From Tillus elongatus (lineage: Eukaryota; Arthropoda; Insecta; Coleoptera; Cleridae): a stretch of 64,000 nucleotides of DNA. A program made the position numbers and the translations under genes. Positions within the stretch are counted from its first letter, which is position 1; the number at the start of each line of letters is the position of its first letter. Location of the stretch: positions 136,086,063 to 136,150,062 of the forward strand of contig OZ023263.1 in NCBI GenBank assembly GCA_964006375.1, given 5' to 3'. Shown in pieces: positions 16,150 through 32,396 of the stretch. The notes beneath the pieces are model-generated. The model saw only the letters and a list, made by a program, of their open reading frames with translations. It searched no databases and had not been told where the DNA came from.

Positions 16150-17562
16150 TAACTTAATATGTGAATCAAGACGATTCATTTAATACCAAACACGTAGGAC
16201 TTTAATAAACAAATTACTTGTACGCATGCGCTAGCCGCCATATTTACACACGTCATTTAAATGGTGATTACTCGTTTGCATAATACAGGCTAGTTGGTTT
16301 TTGACTTTGCATCTAGTGTTTCAACCAACTAATAAAAATTTATTGGGTGCATACGCTAACCTTAAAACATTTTTAGGTAACACAGTTTTTCTATAATCAA
16401 TATTTCGCTCCAAATCCTAAAAACTAAATTTTTAAATTCAACAAGCCTTTGAAAATTTTCTTCAGATGTCCCTAGAACCGAGGTTATTTTTCTATACATC
16501 ATATCAAGAAAAGTTATGATAAACAAATTTGGTAGGTTTCCGTTATAATAAAATATTTTTGTATTAACTGCTTTCTATGGAAATTTACAAATATTTAGTG
16601 CCAGAAGCTTTATATGAAAATTCACTACCATAAAGCACTTGCTGTCTTCAAGTTTTAAGCTCATTTGTATAACACTCGTAAGTTTGCGATATAAAAACTA
16701 TATAGCAAAAACAATGCTAAAATATTTTGTATCAGATTATTTAGCGTCAGAAAATTTATCTGAAAATTCGCTACCATAACGCACTTGCTGTACCCAGGTT
16801 TTAAGCTCATTTCTATATCAAAAACTGTGAAACAGTCGTCGGATAAAGTATAAAAAGGTTTTTACTTCTATTTAAATTTATCTGAAAATTCGCTATCATA
16901 ACACACTTGCTGTACCCAGGTTTTAAGCTCATTTCTATCTCAAAAAATTAGTAGACCAACTCACCAGACTTAGTCATTGCCTCCAGACTTAGCTTATTTT
17001 CGTAAAACGTTTTAGTTCTGATTTTTCACAAAAAACTAGACACATTTTGATACAAAGTCACCAACACCAATGTTCACGCTTTACACAAAATAACTAGTTC
17101 CATATTAATAACACCTGTAAACAGATTTCCAAAAGAGCAATGCGTTATGTAAGACATAGCCTCTCCAGCTATTAAAAAATAACCTTGTTTTATTTAAATG
17201 TAATCAACCAGTAATACACTTAAACATCTGATGCATTTTAGGTACGATTCAAAAAATTATTAAACACATAATTGTCATGATCGCGCCTGACTGACGATTT
17301 AAACTGTTACTGGCAGGCTATTCACCTAAAGCGGAAACACTTGTGATAACGGCTAATCAGCTGGTAGTTGGTGTAACATTTAAGCGTTTGCACTAAAATC
17401 ATAACGTTTTATTTCGCTTTATTTAATTCGATCGACTTAATTTTCATCCTACATACGACGTTCTTTATATTAATTCTAATGAGATACTTTTAAATTGATT
17501 TGATTTTAATAACCAGGTTAGTCTTTGGCATGTGGTTTATTACTAATAATTACACATGTTAT
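16150..17562. repeat. Inner inverted-repeat remnant plus inserted interspersed repeat
   Basis: About 16165-16330 is a diverged inverted copy of the left side at about 3490-3670 (shared words include GCATGCGCTAGCCGCCAT and ACACGTAGGACTTTAATAAA). From about 16495 to 16960 comes material of the interspersed family seen at 23.2, 42.4 and 54.4 kb, ending in a thrice-repeated 'ATTCRCTACCATAA...GCACTTGCTG' unit. From there to 17562 the sequence is unique, AT-rich and without genes. The left side of the provirus has no counterpart of this 1.2-kb block. Confidence 0.7.
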
Positions 17563-19880
<2,318 letters not shown>

Positions 19881-19914
19881 AATGAAATTCGCTAAAACGT
19901 AACTAATATAACAC

Positions 19915-21430
19915 ATTCTTCGTCTATCCCTGCACTTAAGTCTGATCATAACCCAATGTTAATTAACCTTAATCACCAACACACAGAATCGATGAAAAAA
20001 AAAACGCTACCAACTTTAAAAAATACAAACTGGCGGCAATTTAAAAGTACATTAGATCGACACAAACCAGACATACACGTACAAACACGCGAAGATATTA
20101 CCAATAAAATACAAATACTGACTAATCGTATAAATATAACAAAACAGAAACACTGCCAGACAATCACAATAGACCCGTGGAAAGATAATCTCCCTGACGA
20201 TATAAAACAAAAAATTAAACTAAGAAATCAAACAAGAAAACTATGGGAAAAAACACAAAATCCCATTTATAAAACACAAATGGACACTGAAATGAAACAC
20301 CTCATTAAAAATCACAGGAACATCACATGAGAGACCAAATTGAAATCTTTCAAAGTACACGACAATTCGCTCTGAAAGTTGACGAAAATTAAAAAAACAC
20401 GAGTCAATCCTAACATTATTAAGTGATAATAACACATATCTACTTCTGTGACAAAGACAAAGCTAATAAGTTTACATTTTTGAAAACGTTCATACTCTAC
20501 CAACAAATAACATAACGGAACAGACATTATCCACTACGTTAAGAATTACATAGAGACGATCAGTTCACTTGGGAGACCTTTGCGAACAAATTCAAATGAA
20601 CATAATCAGAGCTCTTCCAAACAACAAATCTCCAGGTCAACGTCACATAGAAAATGGAATTGTTAAAAATCTGACACGTAGATCCATTTTACTCTTAACA
20701 AACATAATAAATGCCATTTTAAAAATCAGTTATTTTCCGGAAATTTCAAAAACTGCACTTGTAATCCCTATACATAAATCAAAGAAAAACAAAAACCATC
20801 CCCTAAGTTACAGGCCAACCAGTCTACTAAATTCTTATGCTAAAATTGTAGAAAAAGTCATATTAGGATATAGGCTAAAAAATACGATAAGACTAATAAA
20901 ATTACCATTGACCATCAATTCTCTGTTATTAAAATTCTCTATCCTCTATTAACAAACAGTAATAAAGTTTCCACCAAAAATAAAATACTTATATATTTAT
21001 AAATCTTTGATACGGCCAATTATGCGGCACCGGTTTGGTGCAGCGTATCGAAAACAGCCATCAGACCAATAGAAGTTAGTGACAATAAATGTCTAAGATT
21101 AGCAACGAACTCAGACTGGTATACCAGAACTACCGAATTACACCGTAAGGCAGGTATTTGCTCCATCTTAGAATTTGTAAGGAAAGTTTGACAATGGTTC
21201 TATGAAAACCAACATAACCGAAACCCTTTGACAAAAAATATTACCTATAATAAAATTCACAATTCGATTCAAAATTAAACATAAACTACCATACCAAACA
21301 TTGCGTATCTTCCTGCAATAGATGGGAAAAAGATTCACAGGTACTGCGACTAATCGTTGGTAATACAACATGATGCTTTTACTGTACATTCAATCCAACG
21401 ATAAGTTTTTACCTACTTTCCTATTATATT
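19915..21430 (+). pseudogene. Decayed Jockey-like non-LTR retrotransposon
   Basis: Pieces of one ORF2 lie in order on the plus strand, in shifting frames. An endonuclease end (ALKSDHNPMLINL) is followed by the linker (WRQFKSTLDRHKPD), reverse transcriptase with ALPNNKSPG, VIPIHKSKK and SYRPTSLLNSYAKIVEKVI (20569-20952), and the C-terminal RPIM...FGAAY and thumb region after 20999. The catalytic FADD/YADD part is missing, so there is also an internal deletion. Stops and frameshifts make it non-functional. The Jockey assignment rests on remembered motif wording. Confidence 0.7.
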
Positions 21431-21924
21431 TCAGGACAAAATTACCCCAAATGAATACAAAAATATGATACCGCAGTAATCTTCTTACGATTAAATACTT
21501 AAACACAAATGTAAGAATTAGAGGTAAGTCAAATTTCTGGCAGGAATTCTAAAATAGCGTAAGTTAATTTAAGTTCTTTGCATGTATATGTTCATATTTT
21601 ATTTTTGTTAGTATGTATACATAACCAATGTAAATGCTTCGCATGAAAAAAGAAATTGTTGAATTGTTAAAAAAAATTGATTGTCTTCTACGCCGAAGGC
21701 TACGTAATCGATTCCAGCTCGATGAATGGATGCTTTTTTTGTTTTATTTTGACATTTGGAGAAACAATAGTGCACAGATTTCATACGTTTTGAACAAGAT
21801 CTCATTTTGTTTAAAACGCCTGAATAACTTTGTCACCTCTGAGTCTGAAATTATAATTGTCAGCAGACATTTTAGCGAATCTTTATTTTTTAAATCGCTA
21901 ATAGAGGTATCGATGGTGAAACTC

Positions 21925-22659
<735 letters not shown>

Positions 22660-22660
<1 letters not shown>

Positions 22661-22795
22661 TAGTAAATTTTCGTAGAAAAAATTCACTAATGGGGAGATC
22701 TCGACTTTTGAATTTTGAAAAATTGTTTGCAAATGAGCGCGAACTAGGACCACTAGAACCCATATCCGGGGTCAGTTTCAATTTTTATATATAAG
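22660..22795 (+). repeat. Microsatellite-core repeat, 5' block
   Basis: It runs from TAGTAAATTTTCGTAGAAAAAATTCACTAATGG to CCGGGGTCAGTTTCAATTTTTATATAT. The start is a near-palindrome (TAGT/AAATTTT...AAAATTCACTA). The match to 53935-54060 is close, differing at scattered bases. Confidence 0.85.
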
Positions 22796-23047
22796 AATTT
22801 AATTTGAGTCAAGTTTTAAAATATAGAAATTTTTGATTAAAATGAAGAAACTGATTTCAAGTACCATCCATATTTCTAGAAATTGTAATGGTACATAATG
22901 AGGTGAGGTAATTTTGGAGATTAGAAATCAGATGACAGAACTTTAGAACAATTGACATTTAGATTAAAATTTAGTCAAAATTGCACCATTTGCAGTCACA
23001 AGTTTAGACTTATTTGTAAGATGCTTTGTACTATTTATATAACAATA

Positions 23048-23051
<4 letters not shown>

Positions 23052-23126
<75 letters not shown>

Positions 23127-23133
23127 TACATAT

Positions 23134-23196
<63 letters not shown>

Positions 23197-23545
23197 GGTA
23201 TCACACCGATAACTCAAAATATAATCGGCCGATTTTGATAAAATTTGGCATGTACCTTCCTTCTGTAAATATATTGGATAATTTCGTTAGTCAGGAAAAT
23301 CGGACGAGGTTTTCCGGGAAAATTTTGAGTTTTTATTCGAAAAAAATTTGTATCTCAAAAAATAAAAAAGATAAGATAACCAAATTTGGTAGGTTTATGA
23401 TATAAAAATTAAACTATACACCAAAATTTAGATTTCTATGTTGCAAGATAAAAAAGTTATAATAAAATATTCTGTGCCAGATCATTTCTATGAAAATTCA
23501 CTACCATAACGCACTTGCTGCATCCAGGATTTTTACACATTTTAT
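23052..23545 (+). repeat. Microsatellite-core repeat: (TA)n plus 3' block
   Basis: The TA tract (23053-23192, with TACATA interruptions) leads into TATCACACCGATAACTCAAAA. Then come the conserved 3' block with TTTTCCGGGAAAATTTTGAG and CCAAATTTGGTAGGTTTA, and the terminal ACCATAACGCACTTGCTGCATCCAGG. No ORF is present. Confidence 0.85.
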
Positions 23546-23760
23546 TATTTAGTACCATATTAACATTGAACTACTTTTAATGTTTACAGTTTTCACCCCG
23601 TTCCGGACAGTGCTAACGTTAACACAAATTTGTGTGAAGAGAAGAGCTTGATAATAATTCCATGTTCTTTTCGTGTTTTAAAGTTTTAAGTGACTTTTTA
23701 ATTTGTTAGTGTTGCAGTGGGAAATTAATTTATTTATCTACGTATCATTCCCATATAGGT

Positions 23761-23866
<106 letters not shown>

Positions 23867-24384
23867 TTTAGTGTTAATAATTTTTAAAACCACCACTAAC
23901 AGCAACTCGTTACCGCACACCCGAACATTTTGGTCAGGAGACGCCACTGGTGTTTAAAGAGTTATAACCAATTTTCCCTGAAAATTGTAACAAGTTTAGC
24001 GCTCTGTAGAATTTAAAGGGAGTACAAGAACAATGATCTATTGCAGCCGTAGCTTTTTGATTATTGTTAAAATTTATAAAAATAAATGATTTTGTTAATT
24101 TTCGTTAAATCGATTGCTGGGTGCGTCAAAATACAAATTCATTAATCACTCAGTCTTTTTTTAATTGATCAGCCTGTATATTATGTCACTATCGGAAAGT
24201 ACCAGCATTACAATTTTTTTGTGTTAAGCATTCCTTATACCCAAAACGATTATTTTCATTTTTCTTTGCAAAGTATCGAGGTCCACGATTGATTTGTCAA
24301 AAACTGACAGTTTAGCATTATTGACTGTGAATTCAGTGGTGTGATACATTTTAGCTATTTTAAATACTTTAAAGTAGGCCAAAG

Positions 24385-25437
24385 ATGAATTTTACTCGCG
24401 ATGAAATAATAGATATGACGTGATATTGGGAGAATGCCAGAAAAACGCATTACTATCAACCAGAGTTACCGTCAGCGTTTTGCTGAGAGACGACAGCCTA
24501 CAAAATCAAGCTTTGGAGGATTAAGGGATCGGTTTAACAGCACTGGTTCAGTTAGCTGTGAGAGGCAAGAACGAAGAAAAACTGCTGTGACAGAGTAACA
24601 CGAAATTAATGTGTTGTTGGCAGTTACAGGAAACCCACATACAAGTATACTGAGTATTGCCAAAGAACAAGAACTCAGTTACTGCTGTGTGCAAAAAATT
24701 ATTTCTAAAAACAAAATACACCTTTATCACATTCAATTGCAACAAGAATGAACTGATAATGATTTCGAGATGAGATTAACATTTTGTGAATGGGCCCTAC
24801 AAAAAGATAATCAACAGATATACTTTTTTGACTATGTACTATTGGAGATGAAGCTACGTTTCATAGAAATGGTTGTGTTAACAGGCACAACTACCACTAT
24901 TATTCTACAAGTAATCCATACCACATAATTACACACTGTCAAACTAGATGGTCGTTAATGGGTGGGAAGGTATTGTTGGTAACTATGTAGCAGGACCATA
25001 TTTTTTGATGAGCATTTAAATGTTGAGATGTATTTAGATTTTTTAGTAAATCAGTTACCCGTATTAATGGAAGAGGTTCCACTTCATATACGTCAGCAAA
25101 TGTGGTTCTTACATGACGGTGCTCCTGTTCACCATAATCTACTTATTCGAGGTGATCATGATCAGTTTCCTGGACGATGGATGGAAGAGGTGGGCTAGTG
25201 CGGTGGCGTCCTAGGTCACGGGAATTTAATAAAATTGACTCTTTTCTTTGGGGTTATATTAAAAACAAAGTTTATAAAACACCCCCAACAACAAGAGATG
25301 ACATGAAGGAGAGAATAACAAATAAATTTCGTTATATTAGTATACAAATGCTTTGTAATGTAAGTAACTCTTTCAATTACCATTTTCAGGCGTGCGTAGA
25401 TGTCTTGGGAGGTCATTTTGAATACCTTTTGTAATAG
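24385..25437 (+). pseudogene. Decayed Tc1/mariner transposase
   Basis: From ATGAATTTTACTCGCGATG on, shifting frames spell an N-terminal helix-turn-helix domain (RQRFxERRQPTKSSFGxLRDRFNSTGSV), then FGDEATFHRNG with the first catalytic Asp. WFLHDGAPVHHN has the second, and SREFNKIDSFLWGYIKNKVYKTPP is the final catalytic region. Several stops and frameshifts (for example TGA at 24420) kill it. The arrangement is that of IS630/Tc1/mariner DDE transposases with a DUF4817-type N-terminus, from memory. It is the only transposase gene of the surrounding element. Confidence 0.8.
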
Positions 25438-26376
25438 ACAATTTGCATGTTTTTTTTTCTTATCACATCTGATAGACATCCCACAAAGATGACTTTTAAT
25501 ATTTTTTTCACTTTACATACTACAAAAATAACGATGCAAAAAATATTTCAAAATGCGGATTTCATAATTGATTTCAAACACCACTATTTTGCCGGCATGA
25601 TGTGTGACGTCACTGGACGGTAATGTTAACAATGACAATGAGCTTGAGATCCCGATAGACGAATAAAATTCACCATCATGTTGACAAACAAGCGACCGTA
25701 CTTATCATTCCATAAGGCAAATGTAAACATCTCATTTAATCACTGTCCAACTACATCACGACCAATAACAGAACGTTCGCGGTCACATGATAATAATCGA
25801 AATTTTTTGATTTCAAAATTATTTTTCTGTCCACTACATATGTTTTTGGGTATTTTCATGCATGTAATAATGTTCTATGTATAAAAAAACCATTAGGTAA
25901 ATGTTAAATTCATTTAATGGAAAACCCATGCAAATTGTCTATTAAGATTTGTTGTATTTTAGTAAAATAGTGTTTCTTCTATTTTAACTTCACAGCATTT
26001 TTGTAATATTTATTTGTAATAAACTTGTTTTCTTTCTGTGTTCGTTATCTGAGCACCGAATTTACAGACAGTAATGCTAAACTGTCAGTTTTTCACAAAT
26101 AAATCATGGCGCTCGGTAGTTTGCATAGAAAAAGGAAAATAACAAAAACTAATCATTTTGGGTGTAGGGAATGCTTAACAAAAAAAAGTATAATGATAGT
26201 ACTTTACGCTAGTTACATAAAATACAGGGTGATTAATTCAAAAAACTGTCAATCATTTTTATAAATTTTAGCAATAATTAAAAAGCTGAGTTCGCTTCGA
26301 ACAGGCGTCAGGTATACATCTCTCGGTGCGTGATTTGAAGTGATCGACAGTGTTTGGTTAGTTTTACAAGCTAAAA

Positions 26377-28044
26377 ATGTCAAATAAGGAGGCTGAACCC
26401 CCTGACAAAGAGAAGCTACCTGACTCGGAGAGGACGGAAATAATGGAGACGGATGATGCAACGGATATGGGTGATGATTCGGAGGATGAAAAAGGACAGG
26501 TAAAAAGTTTAAAAAAGAAAGACAAACACAGAAAACGTGGAAAAGCAGGAAAAGTTGGGGTAAGTACACTTAAGCCACTTAAGTTGTTATTATCCAAAGA
26601 ATTTGAGCAAGTGAAAGAAGGAAATAGTCAGGTAATTAAAACAAATTATAATTTTCGTTCACAAAATGAATCGTTGAAATTAAATTTACCAGTATCAAGG
26701 GAAAGTATATCTGAATACATTCCGACTGATAAGTCAACTACGGTAAATAAACAAGGTACGTTATCGGGTCAAAATGTAAACAAACTGGTCACAGAAAATA
26801 GAAACAATCAACATTTAAATATTGGAGTAAATAATAGAATAAATAATGTCAATTATAACGGGGAAAATATAGGGCCCTACTATGTATTCATTCAAAATAA
26901 AGAAGGGAATATTGGGAGGGCACATAAAATATCGACAATCAGAATAATTAATAGGCTTATTCCAGAAATTAGTAATAATATAAAAAGTGTCGTAAGCACG
27001 GGTCAAAACAGAATCAGGATCGAACTGGATTCAGCACAAAGCGCTAACACAATGGTAAATAGCAAAGCACTCTCAGAAAACGGATATGAGGCATTTATAC
27101 CTAGATATCTTACTTGTAGGCAAGGCGTTATAAGGTCAGTTGATAAGGAAATCAGCGACAGTGAATTAAAGGAGTTAATAAAACCTAGATTAGGAAAATT
27201 CTTTATAGTTGACGAGGTGAAACGTTTAAATCGCAAAGTTAATATACAGGGGGTCACAAAATTCGAACCAACATATTCGGTTTTGGTGACATTTAAAGGC
27301 AACAGACTTCCAGAAAAAGTAGTTATTGAGAAGATAATTTATGAAATCACTCCATTTATAAAAAGGGTGGTACAATGCTTAAAATGTCTTCGTTATGGAC
27401 ATATAAGCAACTAATGCAAAGGCAGGGAAAGATGTCAATACTGTGGGCAAGAACATAAAAACTCTGAGTGCAAAACTCAAGAGTTACCTGTCTGTGTGAA
27501 TTGTAAGGGGGAGCATAAAGCGACAGATACAGCGGTGTGCCCGGAGTTTTCAAAGCAAAAAGACTTGAAAAAAATGATGGGGAACGAAAACATTTCATAC
27601 CGGGAGGCTGTCCAAAAATATAACACAAGCTATGTGGCAGCCATCAAAGGGTGTAAAGAGAACATTCCGAGAAGACCAACACAGAATAACCTACAAACGA
27701 CAATGACGAACGACAGACCGACAAGCGCTAGAAGTCAGGCAATGGGGCAAAATAATTACCCCAGAAAACGGGAGTCGACATATCATAACGCGACAAGCTA
27801 CAAAACACAAAAAAATTTCCAGTATCCAAGATCACAACGACCTATATCACCACAAAGCCCAATAACAAACCCTTATCCTCCCTTATATAATAGTGGCAAT
27901 GTAGTATTTAAAGATATTATTGATGAAATATGTATCAAAATAACACAAACATTACAAGATATATTTGGAAATTTACCAGGCAATATAGATATCGGTAAAC
28001 GGTTGAAAGCTAGTATAGGCACGTTATCAAATATCAATGGCTAA
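26377..28044 (+). pseudogene. Non-LTR ORF1 (nucleic-acid-binding, CCHC) with one nonsense codon
   Basis: An acidic/basic N-terminal tail (SDSERTEIMETDD-like, then KKKDKHRKRGK) is followed by a folded middle region and zinc knuckles (CLKCLRYGHISN, CQYCGQEHKNSEC, CVNCKGEHKATDTAVC). A TAA at 27412-27414 interrupts the first knuckle. Before and after it the frame is the same, so a single C-to-T change in a CAA codon would explain it. The C-terminal part after 27496 is polar and Pro/Gln/Thr-rich. ORF1 proteins coat the element RNA. The stop overlaps the ORF2 ATG by 8 bp (28037-28044), suggesting reinitiation. Confidence 0.85.
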
Positions 28045-31000
28045 TACAAATTTTATAAAATGGAATTGTAGGTCATTAATTTCTAATAAGGGTATCCTAG
28101 AAAAATATCTGTTCGATAATGAAACTAGCGTGGCTTTACTAAGTGAAACTTGGTTGAAAAACAACAGCAAAATTAGGTTTAGTGGATATGATTTAGTCAG
28201 AAAATATAGACAGGATGGATACGGTGGAGTAGCCATCCTAATATCAAATAAATTAAATTATCAGGTGTTAAGTATTTCCCTACATAATCTTGAATGTGTA
28301 GGAATAAAACTAATAATGAAGGATGGCAGAAGTATAAACCTTTTTTCAGTTTATTTACAACCAGGAAAAAGAATAAGTTCTCAACAGTGGAATAGTTTTT
28401 TTGACAACCTTCCTAAACCATTTGTGATAGGGGGAGATTTAAATGCTCACAATATAGCTTGGGGTTGTTCGGATACAGATACAAGTGGGGAAGAGTTGTT
28501 AGGATCGATAGAAGACGGCAATTTAATTTTTTTAAATGACGGTACGGAAACTTTACTAAAGAGACCCAATAGTAGGACCAAGTCAGTTATAGATCTCACT
28601 ATAGTGTCACCAGAAATCGCACATAAGTTTAACTGGAATGTGCAAAATGTAACTTTAGGTTCCGACCATTTTGTTGTATCATTTTCATATTTATATGACA
28701 TTAATCATGTACAAAATGCAACTAATCATTTTCACTTAGATGACAAAACATCGTGGAACATAAAGCAAGCTGATTGGGAGCTATTCTCTTACCTAATGGA
28801 AAATAAAAGCAGGGAAAATAGTAATATTTCCTATTACGAAATTATAAACAACATTAACGAAGTCTCAGAAGCAGCTATTCCAAAAAAGAGTATAGGTCCC
28901 AATAAGTCGTTTAGGAAACAATGGTGGAATGATAATTGTAAAAGGGCAATACAAGACCAGAAACAAGCCATGGATTTACTGCTGCAATCTCCAACCGATA
29001 CCAACTACTTAAATTACAAACGAACAGCAGCCTTCGCAAAACGGACCATCCTGGAAAGTAAGAAAATATGTTGGAAGAAATTCTGTGAGACCATCAACAA
29101 GGACACACCAGCAAAAAAAGTGTGGGACAGCATAAAAAGGTTAAAAAATACCCAGACACAAAATAAATATCCAAATGTCACTGAACAGAAATTTCAAGAA
29201 ATTATGGATCATCTTGTGCCGCAACAAGTAGCCGAAAATATTCAATTTAAAACTGAAGATGAAAACCATTTTTTGGTTACGAAGTTTTCAATGAGTGAAT
29301 TTGAAATGGCTCTAAAAGGTAGGAAGAATACCGCTCCTGGAGGAGATGATATATACTATGTCATGCTTTACAAATTACCACTCTCCAGCAAAATTGAACT
29401 TTTAACAATCCTCAATAACATATGGATAACAGAGGAGTTTCCTAGTGATTGGAAAACGTACATATCTGTTCTTCTCTTAAAACAAAATAGGGATCCACAA
29501 GCTCCTAGTTCATATAGAGGAATAATGCTAGGGTCATGTGTTCTAAAAACTTTGGAACGCATGATAAAAAATCGACTGGAAGCATGGTTAGAACAAGAAC
29601 ACAAACTACCACAAAATCAGTTCGGCTTTCGAAAAGGTTCCTCGACGACGGAAACTATTGCAGCACTGGTTTCTGAAATATACATATCATTTTCAAGAAA
29701 AAACTCTACGATAGCGTTTTTCACGGACCTCGAAAGTGCTTATGATAAAGTTAACCTCAATATACTATATCATAAAATGAACAAGATAGGCGTACCATCA
29801 ACTATGTCCAGGAGAATTATTAAATTATACCAGGATCGAACAATAAAGTACAAAGTTGGCAACACTCTTATTGGACAAAGAGGTACAAACTTTGGAATAC
29901 CACAGGGAAGTGCCTTGTCACCACTTCTTTTTCTAATATACTCTTCAGATATCAACAAATACGTGAAAGAGGCAAGAGTCTTACAGTTTACCGATGACAT
30001 CTGTCTATATGTTAACTCCGCGGACATTAAACAAGGTTCACAGAAATTAAAAGAAGCTGTTTTTTCTTTCCGAAAGTGGACAAATGAGAACGCAATGGAA
30101 ATGACTAAATCCAAAACTAAAATTTGTTTCTTTAATAGAAAGCAAACAATTCCAGACAGTATAGTAATAAACGAAGACATCTACCCCATTGAAAACTCAG
30201 TAAAATATCTTGGTATCATATTAGACAGAAAATTGCTGTGGAAGGAACATTTGGAACTTGCGTTAAACAAATCTGAAAAGCGTATCAATATATTAAGAAT
30301 GGTATGCCATAATAACTGGGGAGCGGATATCGAAACAAGTTTGCTAATGTATAAAAATTATATCAGACCCATACTGGACTACGGCGCAATATTTTACGAC
30401 CAAGCTGGAAAAAACCATCTAAATAAAATAAATAAAGTGCAGAACAAATGAATAAGAACATGCTTAGGAGCTCTAAAAGCACACCCATTGTTAGGATGTT
30501 AGCGGAGGTATCAGAAACACCAATTGAAATGAGAAGAAAGCTTCTGGCAAACAGATTTATAATTAAAATGCATAACAAATGTAGCTATATCAATGATAAC
30601 TTATTTCAACTGTACATTCTAGACCTAACTGAGGAATATTGGAAGAAAAAGAAAACACCTCTTATTGTGGATGAATTTGCCAAATTTTTGGAAAGAAAAC
30701 CATTGATACATTCGGTACAGGTAAATACAGTGTTCCAAGTTAAATGGCACATCCTAGATAAAATTAAGGTAGAGCATATGATTGAATACTCCCAGTACCC
30801 AATCCAGTTTAGAGACCAAATGTTAAAAGAAGACCTGAACAGAATACAAGCGGGATCGTATTTATTATACACAGATGGGTCCAAAAATCAAGGATCAGTT
30901 GGTTGTGCATATTATGATCCACAGAGAAAAGCGGGGAAACAAATTAAATTAAGGACAGAAATGTCTATATTTTCAGCAGAATGTGCTGCTATACTGGAAG

Positions 31001-31683
31001 CAATGAAGTACGCCGAATATTGTAACATAGAAAAAGTAATTATTCTTAGCGATAGTAAAGGCGCTCTACAGGCTATAGAAAATTTCAGTATCACCACAAA
31101 GCAACCAAATTATTTAATAGTAGAGATCGTAAAACTGTATGTACAAGCAAAACAAGCAAATAGAAAAATCTGTTTTATATGGGTCAGAGGTCACAGTGGA
31201 TTAAGTGGTAATGAATCAGCAGATAATATGGCCAGAACGGCGTCAGATAACATAGAGAACACACAATACATGATACCTCACCGGGATGAGATTCAAAGAT
31301 ATAAAACTCTAATAAGAGAACTTTGGAAGGGGGAGTACCAGAATACCAACAAGGGTCGTGCTTATAAGAGTATTGTAGAAGAACCTCCAAGAAAACCTTG
31401 GTTTTGCGATTGCCCTTATAATAGTAAAATGTTCACAAAAACTATGTGTAGATTACGCTTCAATCATGCATTGTTCCCGAGTCATCTATATAAAATAGGT
31501 ATGAAAGAAAACCCTTTTTGTGATTGTGGCGAATTCGGGGACTTGGAACATGTTCTGTTAGAATGCACACTTAAGCAAAGCAAAATCAGTCAATTTGTAA
31601 ATAAATTATATAGGAATGTAGTGTTCCAAAGCCTTTCAATTTGTCGCAACTCCTTAGCACTAGAGACTTTGACATTTATTTAG
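28037..31683 (+). pseudogene. Non-LTR ORF2: endonuclease, reverse transcriptase, RNase H; two breaks near 30.45 kb
   Basis: The APE-type endonuclease spans about residues 1-225 (WNCRSLISNKG, LLSETW, GGDLNAHN, GSDHF). Reverse transcriptase follows (APGGDDI, SSYRGIMLGS, NQFGFRKGSST, FFTDLESAYDKVN, GIPQGSALSPLLF). The catalytic box reads FTDD (LQFTDDICLY). An open frame of 804 aa ends at a TGA (30449-30451). The frame changes about 20 bp further on, near CTAAAAGC. It continues to 31683 with RNase H (YTDGSK, SAECAA, SDSKGAL, GHSGLSGNESAD) and a C-terminal Cys/His motif (CDCGEFGDLEHVLLEC). The protein nicks target DNA and primes reverse transcription. Confidence 0.88.
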
Positions 31684-32277
31684 ATGTATTTAAACACGTG
31701 AAAGATATATGTAAAAACATTTGATGTAAATCTCGTATACAACGTAGATTAAGTTGACCTATTGTTTCCCAACCTATATGTATTACCTGACTTTTACCTA
31801 AGGCCCACCTGTGCACGTTTTAAAGTTGCTCTGATCGGCCGCAGAGCATGAAGCTATGTGTCCATTGTATATCCCAAACATTGTTGGAAAAAAAAAAAAT
31901 TAAAAATAGAAGAAAGTTAAAATATTGAACAAAATAAATGAATAAATAAAATAAAGAATGTGTAGCAGAAAAATAGTGCCAACTGATAACAGAATGATAT
32001 ATACATGTGGGTGTATATATAGGTATATATAGATGAGTGTATGTAATTACTCTTAGGATTAAGGAATGAGAGAGGAGTGAAAGTGGATTGAAAGGGATAA
32101 AAAGAGGAGTGAGAGGGTGCAAGAGATTATCTATAATAACTTGTAAGTAACAAAATGGTTGGCAAAAGTGATATGGCACTGAATTTACGCTGATTTGGAC
32201 CTACACTCACAGTGATGGAAAACTGGGCGAATGGACACTGACTCCGCAGCCAAAATAATAGTGAAATTTAAAAAAAA
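31684..32277 (+). other. 3' UTR of the I-group retrotransposon
   Basis: It is non-coding, with an A-rich stretch (about 31889-31905) and short AATAAATGAATAAATAAAATAAAG repetition near 31930. It closes with an A-run just before the target duplication. Confidence 0.6.
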
Positions 32278-32396
32278 AATTAAAAAGCTACGGCTGCAAT
32301 AGATATTTGTTCTTGTACTCCTTTTAAATTATACAGGGCGCTGCATTTGTTACGATTTTTATGGGAAATTGGTTATAACTTTTTACACACCCTGTA

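Larger units (their letters stand above)
26288..32277 (+). mobile_element. Full-length I-group non-LTR retrotransposon (about 6 kb)
   Basis: The element is flanked by the 12-bp target duplication AATTAAAAAGCT (26276-26287 and 32278-32289). It starts GAGTTCGCTTCGAACAGG and ends in an A-rich tail. It has an 89-bp 5' leader, ORF1 with CCHC knuckles, an ORF2 with endonuclease, reverse transcriptase and RNase H, and about 590 bp of 3' UTR. The RNase H domain points to the I/Loa/R1-side of the non-LTR tree rather than Jockey or CR1. Only three inactivating changes are seen, so insertion is fairly recent. Confidence 0.88.
23944..32396 (+). mobile_element. Tc1/mariner-type element whose right TIR is split by a retrotransposon
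   Basis: The left arm (23944-24325) matches, inverted, the right arm in two parts: 26040-26287 and 32290-32396. Shared words include GGAGTACAAGAACAA, CTATTGCAGCCGTAGCTTTTT and AAACTGACAGTTTAGCATTA. Removing the inserted 6-kb retrotransposon gives an element of about 2.45 kb. The left arm has about 70 bp not found on the right. The right end reads ...ACACCCTGTA, the usual mariner-type end. A decayed transposase lies inside. Confidence 0.8.

Noticed and set aside
15880..16152. 90-residue plus-strand frame over the right promoter
   Set aside because: It is antisense to the 308-aa gene and its TATA module, with Phe/Leu-rich low-complexity content.
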